Assembly (NCBI RefSeq): GCF_039939195.1
Contig: NZ_JBDUUH010000002.1
Span: 248,001-312,000, forward strand
Length of the DNA: 64,000 bases
From: Foliimonas ilicis
Lineage (GTDB): Bacteria > Pseudomonadota > Alphaproteobacteria > Rhizobiales > Rhizobiaceae
Reading direction: 5' to 3'
Below are positions 18,365 through 27,157 of this stretch, piece by piece. The notes under the pieces are model-generated. The model saw only the letters and a program-made list of their open reading frames with translations. It was not told the DNA's origin and searched no databases. Within the stretch, counting starts at the first letter, position 1; every line of letters starts with the position of its first letter. A program made the position numbers and the translations under genes.

Positions 18365-18862
18365 CTACCTCACGCGCTCAAATTCGATGGCAATCCTCGT
18401 TCCGTCCGGGCGCTGGAAATTCTCAGTCATCCGGTCGCCAGAGACTACAAGGGTCAGCTCACGTCGCGTCCGCGTATCTCCAACCCAGTTCGGGAAGGTG
18501 GCGCCTTCGACTATGTTGCCACTAAACACTCCGTCCTCATCCACACTGTATGTCCCAAACATGCCGATGCTTCGGGACATGGCAGCCCGATTCTCAACAT
18601 CGGTACCCTCACCACGCACATTGGACGCAAAGCGAGGCGTATCGGCGTCCGTAAGAACTTCGACGAAATGCATATCCGGTGTGAAGACAAGCATACCGCT
18701 CGGCCGCTCGCCGTAAGCAGGAACATTTCTGCCTTCCGGATCGATCTGCGCTGACACCATACGCCAAGTGCCGACCACTTGGTTCGACGGAACCGTTTGC
18801 GCATGAGCGCTGACCGCGGTGACCCCCATCAGGATCGCTAGAAGCATCGGACGCACGATCAT
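18365..18862 (-). CDS. Exported lipocalin-like protein
   Basis: A 165-residue protein with a signal peptide (cleavage near AHAQT, residue 22) and a lipocalin-like domain (VVGTWRMVSAQID, GMLVFTPDMHFVEVL). It ends in repeated beta strands such as FQRPDGTRIAIEFERV. Members bind small hydrophobic ligands; no enzymatic motif is visible. The ATG lies behind GGAAGGAAG. It sits just upstream of the Tat-exported MBL hydrolase on the same strand, so both may act on one periplasmic compound. Confidence 0.78.
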   Translation of the reverse strand: MIVRPMLLAILMGVTAVSAHAQTVPSNQVVGTWRMVSAQIDPEGRNVPAYGERPSGMLVFTPDMHFVEVLTDADTPRFASNVRGEGTDVENRAAMSRSIGMFGTYSVDEDGVFSGNIVEGATFPNWVGDTRTRRELTLVVSGDRMTENFQRPDGTRIAIEFERVR

Positions 18863-18960
18863 TTTTCTTCCTTCCTATCGCAGTGTCTGAATGAGCCTCG
18901 ACCAGGCGTGATGGCCTTCCGGTCACGTCGCAGTTGTTCGAGACACGCTCGGACCAAGTG

Positions 18961-19794
18961 TCAGGCGTCCGGGCGATCGGCCGAAAACGCGACATCGCGC
19001 TGCGCTTCGATTGCGGCAAGGCGCTGCGCCAAACCTTGGGAAATCGAACCGTAAGCGGTGCTACCCAACGCCAGACGAAGGGGCGGACTGGCGCTGTCAG
19101 CAGCGGCAATCATCGCAGTTGCGGTGCGGGTCGCGTCGCCCTTCAGTACGAAGCCGCCGCCGTCGATCGCGCGGCGTATCTCGCCGGCGGGCGTATTGTC
19201 GTAGACCTCCATCGGCGCGGGACGCACAAGGCCCGCTCCGAAGTTCGTGGCCGTGGGACCGGGCTCAGCGATGATGAAATCGATCCCGAAGGGCGCGACT
19301 TCCTGCGCGACGGCTTCGACGAAGCCCTCGATGCCCCACTTCGTCGCGTGATAGAGGCTGAAGTTCGGATACGCGATCTGCCCGCCTTCCGACGACACTT
19401 GAACGATGCGCCCACCACCCTGACGTCGCAGATGCGGCAATGTTGCGCGGATGAGCTGGATCGAGCCAGTCAGATTGGTAGCAATCTGATGGTCGATCTG
19501 GGCGTCGCTGACTTCCTCGGCCGCGCCGAACAGCCCGTACCCGGCATTGCTGACGACCACGTCAACCCGTCCCATGCGCTCGAACACGCTATCGATGATG
19601 GCACGCAGGCCGTTGGTGTCCGTCAAGTCGAGCTTGTTCACGAGGAGATTGTCGCCATGCCTGTCCTGAAGATCGGCAACGGCCGCTTCTTGACGGACTG
19701 TGCCGACGACGCGATCGCCTCGGGCAAGAAGCTGCTCGGCCAGTTCACGGCCCAGGCCCGATGACACGCCAGTAATGAACCAAGTTTTTGCCAC
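18961..19794 (-). CDS. Short-chain dehydrogenase/reductase
   Basis: A 277-residue classical SDR: TGVSSGLG nucleotide-binding motif near the start, NAG (VSNAGYG), catalytic Ser (VSSEGG) and Tyr-x3-Lys (YHATK). The GTG at 19794 is chosen because AAGGA lies 7 bases upstream and the protein then begins with AKTWFITG, typical for the family; the frame is open 49 codons further up. It is divergent from a LysR gene that starts 97 bases away, its likely regulator. Substrate unknown. Confidence 0.88.
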   Translation of the reverse strand: MAKTWFITGVSSGLGRELAEQLLARGDRVVGTVRQEAAVADLQDRHGDNLLVNKLDLTDTNGLRAIIDSVFERMGRVDVVVSNAGYGLFGAAEEVSDAQIDHQIATNLTGSIQLIRATLPHLRRQGGGRIVQVSSEGGQIAYPNFSLYHATKWGIEGFVEAVAQEVAPFGIDFIIAEPGPTATNFGAGLVRPAPMEVYDNTPAGEIRRAIDGGGFVLKGDATRTATAMIAAADSASPPLRLALGSTAYGSISQGLAQRLAAIEAQRDVAFSADRPDA

Positions 19795-19891
19795 GAATAA
19801 TTCCTTCGAAAGTTGCTCCCTTGATGTAGCGATGATCAATTGGTGATATAAGAAGCCCATCGTTTTATAGGTACGTGAGAAAATTTCACCA

Positions 19892-20788
19892 GTGACCCGC
19901 CCCAGCCTCAACGATCTCGCGTCCTTCGCGGCCATCGCCAATCATCGCAGCTTCCGCAAAGCCGCCGAGATCATGGGGGTTTCACGTTCTGCGCTTAGCC
20001 ATGCCATGATCGGCCTGGAGAAGAATCTGGGCATACGGCTGCTGAACCGGACCACCCGTAGTGTTTCGCTCACCGAGGCGGGTGCCCGGCTGCTCGCGCA
20101 CCTGGGGCCGGTCCTACAGGACCTCGATACGGCGCTCGACTCTCTCGCCGACGTGCGCGGCACGCCGAGCGGAACGCTGCGGATCAATGCCAACAAGAGC
20201 GGAGCTGCGATCCTGCTCCGCGAGGTCGTACCGCCGTTCCTGGCTCATCATCCCGAAGTCGAGATTGACCTCGTTTCCGAGGGAAGGCTTGTCGACATCG
20301 TCGAGCAAGGTTTCGATGCGGGCGTCAGGCTTACCGAAGCAGTTCCGCGGGACATGGTCGCGGTCAAGTTCGGCGGCGACGTCCGTTTCATCGCGGTCGC
20401 ATCGCCAGATTACTTGGAGAGACGCGATCCACCAACCGCGCCCGACGATCTGCACGCCCACCGCTGCATCCGCCAGCGCCTGCCGAGCGGAAAGCGCTAT
20501 CGCTGGGAGTTCTCAAAACACGGCGCGGAAGTGATTGTGGACGTTCCCGGCACCCTGACTCTGGACGACAATGACCTTTTGGTCGCCGCCGCTGCGCGCG
20601 GGCTCGGCATAGCCTATTTGCCGGAGAGTTTCGCCCGAACGCTTCTGGATTCAGGGCGCCTCGTCACCGTCCTGGAGGATTGGTGCCCTCCGAGCCCGGG
20701 CCTCGCACTCTACTATCCGCGAAATCGACATGTTCCTTCGACGCTGCGAGCGTTCATCGATACGCTCAAAGCGACGTCTCGAAAGTGA
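19892..20788 (+). CDS. LysR-family transcriptional regulator
   Basis: A 298-residue LysR regulator: HTH at about 5-63 (SFRKAAEIMGVSRSALSHAM, then LGIRLLNRTTRSV) and an effector-binding domain to the end. It starts at GTG 19892 and is divergent from the SDR at 18961-19794, with 97 bases shared between them. LysR proteins usually activate such a divergent neighbour in response to its substrate. It is similar in architecture to the regulator at 645-1556. Confidence 0.9.
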   Translation: MTRPSLNDLASFAAIANHRSFRKAAEIMGVSRSALSHAMIGLEKNLGIRLLNRTTRSVSLTEAGARLLAHLGPVLQDLDTALDSLADVRGTPSGTLRINANKSGAAILLREVVPPFLAHHPEVEIDLVSEGRLVDIVEQGFDAGVRLTEAVPRDMVAVKFGGDVRFIAVASPDYLERRDPPTAPDDLHAHRCIRQRLPSGKRYRWEFSKHGAEVIVDVPGTLTLDDNDLLVAAAARGLGIAYLPESFARTLLDSGRLVTVLEDWCPPSPGLALYYPRNRHVPSTLRAFIDTLKATSRK

Positions 20789-20914
20789 GCGCGCTTCGTT
20801 GCCTATTCGTCTGGACGAAGATCTTGGTCGCATTGCGAACGAAGGCCGCCGCGTCGTGACGCGGCGACCTTCCTGAACCCGTGAGCGTCGAGGCTGGGTC
20901 GGGGCTGGTCGCGA

Positions 20915-21670
20915 TCAGATGTTCTGGCCGCCCGACACTTCGATGCGCTGCGCCGTGATCCAGCGATTGTCAGGGCCGAGAAGGCTGGCGACCGCCGGAC
21001 CGACATCGTCGGGCAGACCCACACGGCCGAGGGCCGTCATGCCGGCGAAGGCCTCGTTATAGGCTGGCGTATCGCGCACCGCGCCGCCCAGGAAGTCGGT
21101 TTCGATGGCGCCGGGCGCCACCGTGTTCGCGGTGATGCCGCGGGCGGCGAACTCCTTGGCCATGTAGAGGGTCAGGATTTCGACCGCGCCCTTGGCGGCC
21201 GAGTAGGCCGAAAAGCCGGGATTGGAGACGCGAGTCAGCCCCGACGAAAAGTTCACGATACGACCGCCGTCGGCCAGAAGTGGCAGCAGAGCCTGGGTTA
21301 GGAAGAACACGCCCTTGACGTGCACGCCGAACAGGCTGTCGAACTGCGCCTCGGTAGTTTCGGCGATACCGGCCATCTCGCCGTGGCCGGCATTGTTGAC
21401 GAGATGATCGAAGCTGTCACGGCCCCAGGACGATTGCAGCGCTGATTGGACGCTCTGGACGAAGCCGGGGAAGGTCGAGATGTCGCTGACGTCGAGCGGC
21501 AGCGCGATCGCCTTGCGGCCGAGGCCCTCGATCTCGGCAACGACGGCCCGGGCGGCATCGGCGCCGCTGAGATAGGTGAGGATGACATCGCCGCCGCGCT
21601 GGGCGATGCTGATGGCGGTGTTGCGGCCCAGGCCGCGGCTGCCGCCCGTGACAATCGAGATCGTGGTCAT
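20915..21670 (-). CDS. Short-chain dehydrogenase/reductase
   Basis: A 251-residue classical SDR: TGGSRGLG at about residues 8-15, NNAGHGE, catalytic Ser in FSSG, and Tyr-x3-Lys in YSAAK. It ends with the typical PDDVGPAVASLLG and a closing SGGQNI. The ATG at 21670 has GAAGGA upstream; a long upstream extension in the same frame is a shadow. It is divergent from an AraC regulator 144 bases away, its probable activator. Confidence 0.9.
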   Translation of the reverse strand: MTTISIVTGGSRGLGRNTAISIAQRGGDVILTYLSGADAARAVVAEIEGLGRKAIALPLDVSDISTFPGFVQSVQSALQSSWGRDSFDHLVNNAGHGEMAGIAETTEAQFDSLFGVHVKGVFFLTQALLPLLADGGRIVNFSSGLTRVSNPGFSAYSAAKGAVEILTLYMAKEFAARGITANTVAPGAIETDFLGGAVRDTPAYNEAFAGMTALGRVGLPDDVGPAVASLLGPDNRWITAQRIEVSGGQNI

Positions 21671-21814
21671 CTGCAAGTCCTTCAAAGGTGAGCGGTCGTG
21701 CTGACGCCACCATCGCCGAACGGCAGCCGCTTTTGTTGCCGGATCGTCGGTCGTTCTTGCCTGATTATCCAGTTGTCGTTGAAGGGACGAGCGGCGTGAT
21801 CTACAACGACATGC

Positions 21815-22708
21815 ATGACCCAGGATCTGCTCAACACTGTACGCCGCTATGCCGAGGCGCACGCCGACGAGATGGGCGTCGCCCAAACGCCTATCCCGTG
21901 CCTGACGATCATCCGGGAAACCGCACCGACCACGCTGCAGTACGCGATCACCCGGCCGCTCGTCGCGCTGGTGCTCCAAGGCAGCAAGCGGGTCATGACG
22001 GGAAGCAGGACGTTCAGCTTCAGCGCCGGAGAATCGCTCCTGATAACGGCTGACGTACCGACTGCCAGCCAGATCACGCAGGCCAGCCTCAACGCTCCCT
22101 ATCTGGCGCTCGTCGTCGACCTCGACTACGCCTTGATCGAGCGCTTGGTCGTCGAGATGGGTTTCACGCCGTTCGCCGTCGACACGCCCGTCCGTGTGGA
22201 TCCAACGGAGGCGGAGGTCACCGACGCGGCCTTGCGCCTTCTGCGGCTTCTCGACCGGCCCGCATCGCTGCCCATACTCCAGTCGCAGCTGACCCGCGAA
22301 TTGCATTTCTGGCTGCTTTCGGGTCGACATGGGGGCGCCATCCGCGCGCTCGGAGTTCTCGATAGCCACGCGCAGCGCATCACCCGGGCCGTCGCGATAA
22401 TCCGCGAGCGCTTCGTGGAACCGCTAAGGATCGAGACTCTGGCGGAGGCCGCGAGGATGAGCGTGTCATCCTTCCACGAACATTTCCGGGCGATCACCTC
22501 GCTGTCGCCGCTGCAGTTTCAAAAGCAGCTCAGGCTCATCGAGGCGCGTCGCCTTATGCTGGCCGAAGGCGCGATGATCAGCAACGCCGCCTATGCCGTG
22601 GGCTACGAAAGCATTCCACAATTCACCCGGGAATATGGTCGGATGTTCGGTCTGCCACCCGCGCGAGACATCAAGGCCGCGAAGACGCGCATGGCGCCGG
22701 CCGCCTGA
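21815..22708 (+). CDS. AraC-family transcriptional regulator
   Basis: A 297-residue protein with an N-terminal AraC_N-type ligand domain (about 20-170) and a C-terminal double HTH (about 195-290: IETLAEAARMSVSSFHEHF, then AYAVGYESIPQFTREYGRMFG). It is divergent from the SDR at 20915-21670. It resembles the AraC regulator at 30562-31485 in its conserved LSPLQFQKQLRLIEARRLM stretch, so the two are paralogues of one subfamily that commonly sits beside SDR and aldo/keto reductase genes. Confidence 0.9.
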   Translation: MTQDLLNTVRRYAEAHADEMGVAQTPIPCLTIIRETAPTTLQYAITRPLVALVLQGSKRVMTGSRTFSFSAGESLLITADVPTASQITQASLNAPYLALVVDLDYALIERLVVEMGFTPFAVDTPVRVDPTEAEVTDAALRLLRLLDRPASLPILQSQLTRELHFWLLSGRHGGAIRALGVLDSHAQRITRAVAIIRERFVEPLRIETLAEAARMSVSSFHEHFRAITSLSPLQFQKQLRLIEARRLMLAEGAMISNAAYAVGYESIPQFTREYGRMFGLPPARDIKAAKTRMAPAA

Positions 22709-22715
22709 TGGACGC

Positions 22716-23126
22716 CTAGCTGGAGAGCTTCTCCAGCAGCTTCGCAAATTCGTCCTGCTCACGACGGCTCAGTCTAGCGAGCCTCTCACCGTACCGATCG
22801 GCGAGAATCGCGCGCGCTTGCGTGAGTGTTTCACGCCCGGCTTCAGTCAGTTCAAGACGATGCCGACGCAAATCATTGGAATCGATCGCGCGGGCCATCA
22901 GACCCTTTCCCTGAAGAGTCTTCAGGTAAAGCGTGACCGTCGGCTTGGGTATCGACAGGTGGCGGGCCAGCTCCGCTGGATAGGGCCGTTCCTCCAGCCC
23001 ATCCAAAACAAAGAACTCCTTGGCCTCAAGACCCAGCGCCTCGATCTCGGGGACCGCCGCGGTAAGCGTCTCCGTCGAAAGCTGGAGGTTCAGCCTGAAG
23101 ATTCGTGCGGCGTCCGCCTCAGTCAT
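22716..23126 (-). CDS. MarR-family transcriptional regulator
   Basis: A 136-residue winged-helix protein with the MarR core: AELARHLSIPKPTVTLYLK recognition region at about 51-69 and the wing DSNDLRRHRLELTEAGRE at about 82-99. It is divergent from the Tat-exported alpha/beta hydrolase 87 bases away. Repeated TCTGAAC half sites between the two genes are a plausible operator. Its effector is unknown. Confidence 0.88.
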   Translation of the reverse strand: MTEADAARIFRLNLQLSTETLTAAVPEIEALGLEAKEFFVLDGLEERPYPAELARHLSIPKPTVTLYLKTLQGKGLMARAIDSNDLRRHRLELTEAGRETLTQARAILADRYGERLARLSRREQDEFAKLLEKLSS

Positions 23127-23147
23127 TCACTTTCCAACCTTGCACAT

Positions 23148-23178
23148 GTTCATTCTCTGAACTATCTATTTTCTGAAC
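23148..23178. promoter_or_regulatory. Candidate MarR operator
   Basis: GTTCA-N5-TGAAC (23148-23162) followed by a second TCTGAAC 16 bases on (23172-23178), in the 87-base gap between the divergent MarR and hydrolase genes. The spacing of repeated half sites suits a MarR dimer that controls both promoters. Short motif, so moderate support only. Confidence 0.4.
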
Positions 23179-23213
23179 AATATGCCAGCAGCAACTCCTG
23201 AGGTTCGAGCGAC

Positions 23214-24263
23214 ATGGCAGGCCCCAATCTGACAATTTCCAGACGAGACATCCTGATCGCAGCGAGCGCCACCGCTGCCACTGCCGCCTTCCCAACCCAT
23301 GCCGCGCATCCATCCGAAGATAATAGAAGGACAGGCGATATGGAACGAATTTCGTTCAAGAACAGAAATATTGACGTTGCCGGTCATATCCATTTCCCGA
23401 ACGGATTCGATGAGACGAAGTCCTATACGGCACTCGTCCTTGCGACGCCCGGCAGCAGTGTGAAAGAGCAAATCGGCGCGATCTACGCGAAGAGGCTGGC
23501 GCAACGCGGCTTCGTGGCCCTGACCTTCGACCCGTCATATCAGGGTGAAAGCAGCGGTGAGCCCCGCGATTTGGAAGACCCGGCAGCCCGTGTTGAGGAC
23601 ATCCGCTGCGCCGTCGACTATCTGATGACGCTGCCCTTCGTTGGAGAGGAGCGCGTCGGGCTGCTCGGCATCTGCGCCGGCGGCGGATATGCCATCAACG
23701 CGGCGTTGACCGAACACCGCTTCAAGGCGATCGGAACGGTCGTCGCCAACGACATCGGCCTAGCGTTCCGCCAGATGCAGCCCAAGGATGACCTCCTCAA
23801 GACGCTGGAGGCCGTCGGCAAGCAACGCACTGCCGAAGCTCGTGGCGGCGAACTGCGGCGGGATCCCTGGATTCCGGACAGTCTGAGAGAAGCGGAAGCG
23901 GCCGGTATAACGGATCCGGAAGTGTTCGAAGCCGTCACCTTCTATCGGGAGTCGCGCAATCGCCACCCGAACTCCACCAACCGTTTGCTCTTCAAAAGTT
24001 ACAGCCATCTCCTGAGCTTCGATGCCTTCGGTCTCGTGCCCGAGTTGCTGACGCAGCCCCTTCAGGTCATCGTTGGCGGTCGCCGCGGCAACACCGGTCA
24101 GTATGAAGCCGGGCAAGCCTTGTTCGATCGTTCACCGACCACGGAGAAAGACTTCTTCGTCATCGAGGGGGCCGGTCACTACGACATGTATTACATACCC
24201 GAATTCGTGGATCAGGCTATCGACCGACTCGTGCCGTTCTACTCAAGACACCTTGGTGCCTGA
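23214..24263 (+). CDS. Tat-exported alpha/beta hydrolase with Cys nucleophile
   Basis: A 349-residue hydrolase. The start carries a twin-arginine signal (SRRDILIAA, then Ala/Thr-rich to about residue 31), so it is predicted to act in the periplasm. The nucleophile elbow reads G152-I-C154-A-G156: a cysteine where most alpha/beta hydrolases have serine, as in dienelactone hydrolases and related families. The C-terminal His lies in GAGHYDMYY. The MarR gene is divergent, and a truncated aldehyde dehydrogenase follows directly. Substrate unknown. Confidence 0.85.
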   Translation: MAGPNLTISRRDILIAASATAATAAFPTHAAHPSEDNRRTGDMERISFKNRNIDVAGHIHFPNGFDETKSYTALVLATPGSSVKEQIGAIYAKRLAQRGFVALTFDPSYQGESSGEPRDLEDPAARVEDIRCAVDYLMTLPFVGEERVGLLGICAGGGYAINAALTEHRFKAIGTVVANDIGLAFRQMQPKDDLLKTLEAVGKQRTAEARGGELRRDPWIPDSLREAEAAGITDPEVFEAVTFYRESRNRHPNSTNRLLFKSYSHLLSFDAFGLVPELLTQPLQVIVGGRRGNTGQYEAGQALFDRSPTTEKDFFVIEGAGHYDMYYIPEFVDQAIDRLVPFYSRHLGA

Positions 24264-24278
24264 GGAGAGAAGCTAGAG

Positions 24279-24480
24279 ATGTCCGGAAAGATAACGGCAC
24301 CGCTCCAGCATCCGGCTGCCCCGTTCACTGGGGGCCAGTGGACAGCTCCCTCCAGTGCTCGCTTATTGACGTGATCAACTCCTGAACAGAGGAAGTCTTC
24401 GGCAGTGTCGCGGAAGCGCAAGCGGAAGATGTCGACCGCGCCGTCATGCCCGCGCCCGAGGCATTTCGACGTGGGTCATG
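24279..24480 (+). pseudogene. Aldehyde dehydrogenase, N-terminal remnant
   Basis: An ATG with a good ribosome site (GAGGAGAG) opens a frame ending in FTGGQWTAPSSAR. A shift into another frame then continues IDVINS-stop-TEEVFGSVAEAQAEDVDRAV, up to about EAF. Joined, this is the first ~65 residues of an NAD-dependent aldehyde dehydrogenase. It carries one frameshift and one in-frame TGA, and the remaining ~400 codons are missing. It was probably once co-transcribed with the preceding hydrolase and was cut off where the GH15 cluster begins. Confidence 0.72.
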
Positions 24481-24537
24481 CTTGTGTCCACTGCGGATAC
24501 CCCGGCTTTTTGCCTGAAGTTCCATGGGTTGGCGAAG

Positions 24538-26349
24538 TCAAGGCTGCCAAGTCGCGCCGTTCCGCGGATCAAGCTGCCGATCCAGGAAAAAGGCCGCGCT
24601 GATGAAGGCGAGGTGCGTCAGGGCTTGGGGGAAGTTGCCGATCGGTTCGCCAAGGACGTCGACCTCCTCGGAGAAGAGACCGAGCGGCGTTGCGTAGCCG
24701 AGCCCTTTAGCCAGGACTATCCGCGCCTCATCCAGCCGCCCGGCCCGCGCCAGGCATTCGGCGTACCAGAAGGTGCATGTCGTGAACGCGCCCTCGCGTC
24801 CTTCGAGACCGTCGGCGACCCGGTATCGATAGACGAGGCTGTCGTCGCAAAGCTGCGCCTCTATCGCGTCAAGGGTCTGCAACCAGACCGGATCGGTCGC
24901 CGACACGAACCGAACCAGAGGCATCATCAGCAGCGAAGCGTCGAGGTCCACGCCGTCGCGCTCCTGTACGAAATAGCCATGCTCCGGATGCCGAAAGTTG
25001 GCCCAAACATCCTCGGCGATCCGGTCCCGACACTCCGCCCAGGCCGCAACCGGGCCCGGGAGGGACCGCTTCTGGGCCAAGCGGATCGCGCGATCCAGGG
25101 CGACCCAACACATGATCCGCGAGTGCAGATAGTGGCGCGGCTCGGCGCGCATCTCCCATATTCCAGCGTCCGGCTCCTGCCAGTGGCCCATCACATGGCC
25201 GACCACGTCCTGCACGCCCGCCCAGCCCTCCCGGCTGATCGCGGCGCCGTACTTGTTGGACAGATAGACGCTGTCGATCAGCTCGCCGAAGATGTCCAGC
25301 TGGTGCTGGTCCCGGGCACCGTTCCCGATCCGGACCGGCCGACTGGCCCCGTAGCCGGCGAGGTGATCCAGTTCCACTTCGGCGGCCATCTCCGAACCAT
25401 CGAGGGCGTAGAGGACCCCGAGCGCGCGCTCGCCGCCCGCCGCCCTCAGGCGTTCGGTCATCCATCGGCCGAACTGCTCGGCCTCCTCGACGAAGCCCAG
25501 CCGCATGAAGGCGTAGACCGTGAAGGAGGCGTCTCGGATCCAGGTCGCCCGATAATCCCAGTTCCGGCCTCCGCCCACCACCTCAGGGAGGGCGAAGGTC
25601 GCGGCGGCCGCGATCGAACCGTGTCGCGCCGAGGTCAGAAGCTTGAGCGCCAGGGCCGAGCGCATCATCGCCTCGCGCCAGCGCCCCTTATAGGTCGAGT
25701 GCGCGACCCAGCCGCGCCAGGCCTGGATCGTGCTCTCGACCGTCGTCTCGACCGCCTCGTTCGAAGGCATCGCGAGATCGGCCTCGCCCAGGACGAACCA
25801 GGCCGACTCGCCGGCCTTGAGCGTGACCCGCGCCTCCGCGGCGCCGTCATTTCTCTCCAGCGGCGTCGAGGCATGCAGGCGAAGGGTCAGCGCTCGCCCG
25901 GAGAAGGTCACACCCTCATCCGCATGGGCCACGTTTGGAACCTCTCGGGCGTAGTCGAACCGTGGCGCGCACCGGACGTCGAAGGTGACGACGCCGCGCG
26001 TCACGCTGATGCGACGCAAGAGGCGTTGGGCGCCCATCTGGCTCGGGCCGCCTGGAACCGGATACGGCATGAGGTCCGTCACCTCCGCCGAGCCGCCCGC
26101 CGCCGTCCATCGGGTCACAAGGACATTGGTGTCTGGAATGTAGAGTTGAGAGCATCGAAACTCTTCAAACACCGGCGCGATCGAGAACGCGCCCCCTGTA
26201 TCCGGGTCGAGCAGGTCAGCGAAGATCGTGGGGCTGTCGAGCGACGGCCAGCAGAGATAGTCGATCGTGCCGTCCCGCGCGACAAGGGCGGCGGTCTCCA
26301 GGTCGCCGATGATGCCGTGATCGGCGATCTTGCGCGCAGGGTCAGCCAT
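24538..26349 (-). CDS. Glycoside hydrolase family 15 protein (glucoamylase/trehalase-like)
   Basis: A 603-residue GH15 enzyme. Conserved family blocks are visible: ADHGIIGDLETAALV near the start, YLCWPSLDSP, GGGRNWDYRATWIRDASF in the middle of the barrel, GIWEMR with the likely general-acid Glu, and WYAECLARAGRLDEA near the end. Family members hydrolyse alpha-glucosidic bonds from the non-reducing end; bacterial forms of this length often act on trehalose. No signal peptide, so cytoplasmic. It overlaps the upstream SDR by 8 bases, so the two are translationally coupled. Confidence 0.9.
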   Translation of the reverse strand: MADPARKIADHGIIGDLETAALVARDGTIDYLCWPSLDSPTIFADLLDPDTGGAFSIAPVFEEFRCSQLYIPDTNVLVTRWTAAGGSAEVTDLMPYPVPGGPSQMGAQRLLRRISVTRGVVTFDVRCAPRFDYAREVPNVAHADEGVTFSGRALTLRLHASTPLERNDGAAEARVTLKAGESAWFVLGEADLAMPSNEAVETTVESTIQAWRGWVAHSTYKGRWREAMMRSALALKLLTSARHGSIAAAATFALPEVVGGGRNWDYRATWIRDASFTVYAFMRLGFVEEAEQFGRWMTERLRAAGGERALGVLYALDGSEMAAEVELDHLAGYGASRPVRIGNGARDQHQLDIFGELIDSVYLSNKYGAAISREGWAGVQDVVGHVMGHWQEPDAGIWEMRAEPRHYLHSRIMCWVALDRAIRLAQKRSLPGPVAAWAECRDRIAEDVWANFRHPEHGYFVQERDGVDLDASLLMMPLVRFVSATDPVWLQTLDAIEAQLCDDSLVYRYRVADGLEGREGAFTTCTFWYAECLARAGRLDEARIVLAKGLGYATPLGLFSEEVDVLGEPIGNFPQALTHLAFISAAFFLDRQLDPRNGATWQP

Positions 26350-27154
26350 TGTCGCGGAACTCCGGATAGAGGCTCATTCCGCCGTCCACGAACAGCGTCG
26401 TTCCGGTCACGTAGTCCGCCTCGTCCGACGACAGCCAGACGACCGCACGCGCGACATCCTCGGGTTCCCCAATGCGGCCGTAAGGAATCAGGCGCAGCAG
26501 TTTGGCGAGCCCGTCCGGGTCGTCCCACGCGTCCTGATTGATCGGCGTGCGGATGGCCCCGGGGGCCACGGCGTTGACCCGGACCCCCTCGGCGGCCACC
26601 TCCTGAGCGAGCGTCCGAACCAACATGCGGACGCCGCCGTTGGCGGCGGCGTAGTTGGCGTGGCCCGCCCAGGGAATAACCTCGTGCACGGAACTCACCG
26701 CGACGATCACGCCGGCGCTGCGCGACGGCCTGGCCGCTCCCGGCTGAAGGCGAAACCGCCGCATCGCTTCACGAGCGCAAAGGAACTGGCCGGTGAGATC
26801 GACGTCGATGACGCGGGTCCAGGCTTCCAGGGACATGTCGGCGATCGGGGCGTCCGCCTGAATGCCGGAGTTGGAGACCACGACATCGATGCGGCCAAAG
26901 GCGGCGACGGTCTCATCGAACAGACGAATGACGTCGTCTTCGCGGGCCACGTCCGCCTCAACGGCGAGCGCACGGCCGCCAGCCGTTTTTAGCCGGGCGA
27001 CAAGGTCGTTCGCTGGCTCCGGATGGGCGTGATAATTGACGACCACCGCGGCCCCTGCCTCGGCCATGGCCGCCGCGATCGCTTGTCCAATGCCTGAACT
27101 GGCACCTGTGACGAGGGCGACATGGTGTTCTAGAGGGCGTTGCGCGGCAGCCAT
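26342..27154 (-). CDS. SDR, glucose-1-dehydrogenase-like, with catalytic Lys replaced by Asn
   Basis: A 270-residue classical SDR: TGASSGIG at about 16-23, NSGIQ, catalytic Ser in VSSVHE, and Tyr in NYAAAN. Position +4 from the Tyr, which is Lys in nearly all active SDRs, is Asn here (codon AAC). The C-terminus ends VTGTTLFVDGGMSLYPEF, as in glucose 1-dehydrogenases. It lies between a YkgJ-type gene (3-base gap) and GH15 (8-base overlap), forming a three-gene unit in which the GH15 product, glucose, could be the substrate. The Asn may mean altered or lost activity. Confidence 0.85.
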   Translation of the reverse strand: MAAAQRPLEHHVALVTGASSGIGQAIAAAMAEAGAAVVVNYHAHPEPANDLVARLKTAGGRALAVEADVAREDDVIRLFDETVAAFGRIDVVVSNSGIQADAPIADMSLEAWTRVIDVDLTGQFLCAREAMRRFRLQPGAARPSRSAGVIVAVSSVHEVIPWAGHANYAAANGGVRMLVRTLAQEVAAEGVRVNAVAPGAIRTPINQDAWDDPDGLAKLLRLIPYGRIGEPEDVARAVVWLSSDEADYVTGTTLFVDGGMSLYPEFRDNG

Positions 27155-27157
27155 TTC

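Noticed and set aside
24478..26541. 687-residue open frame antisense to the GH15 gene
   Set aside because: A shadow of the GH15 gene and part of the SDR; low-complexity Arg/Pro-rich translation with no family match.
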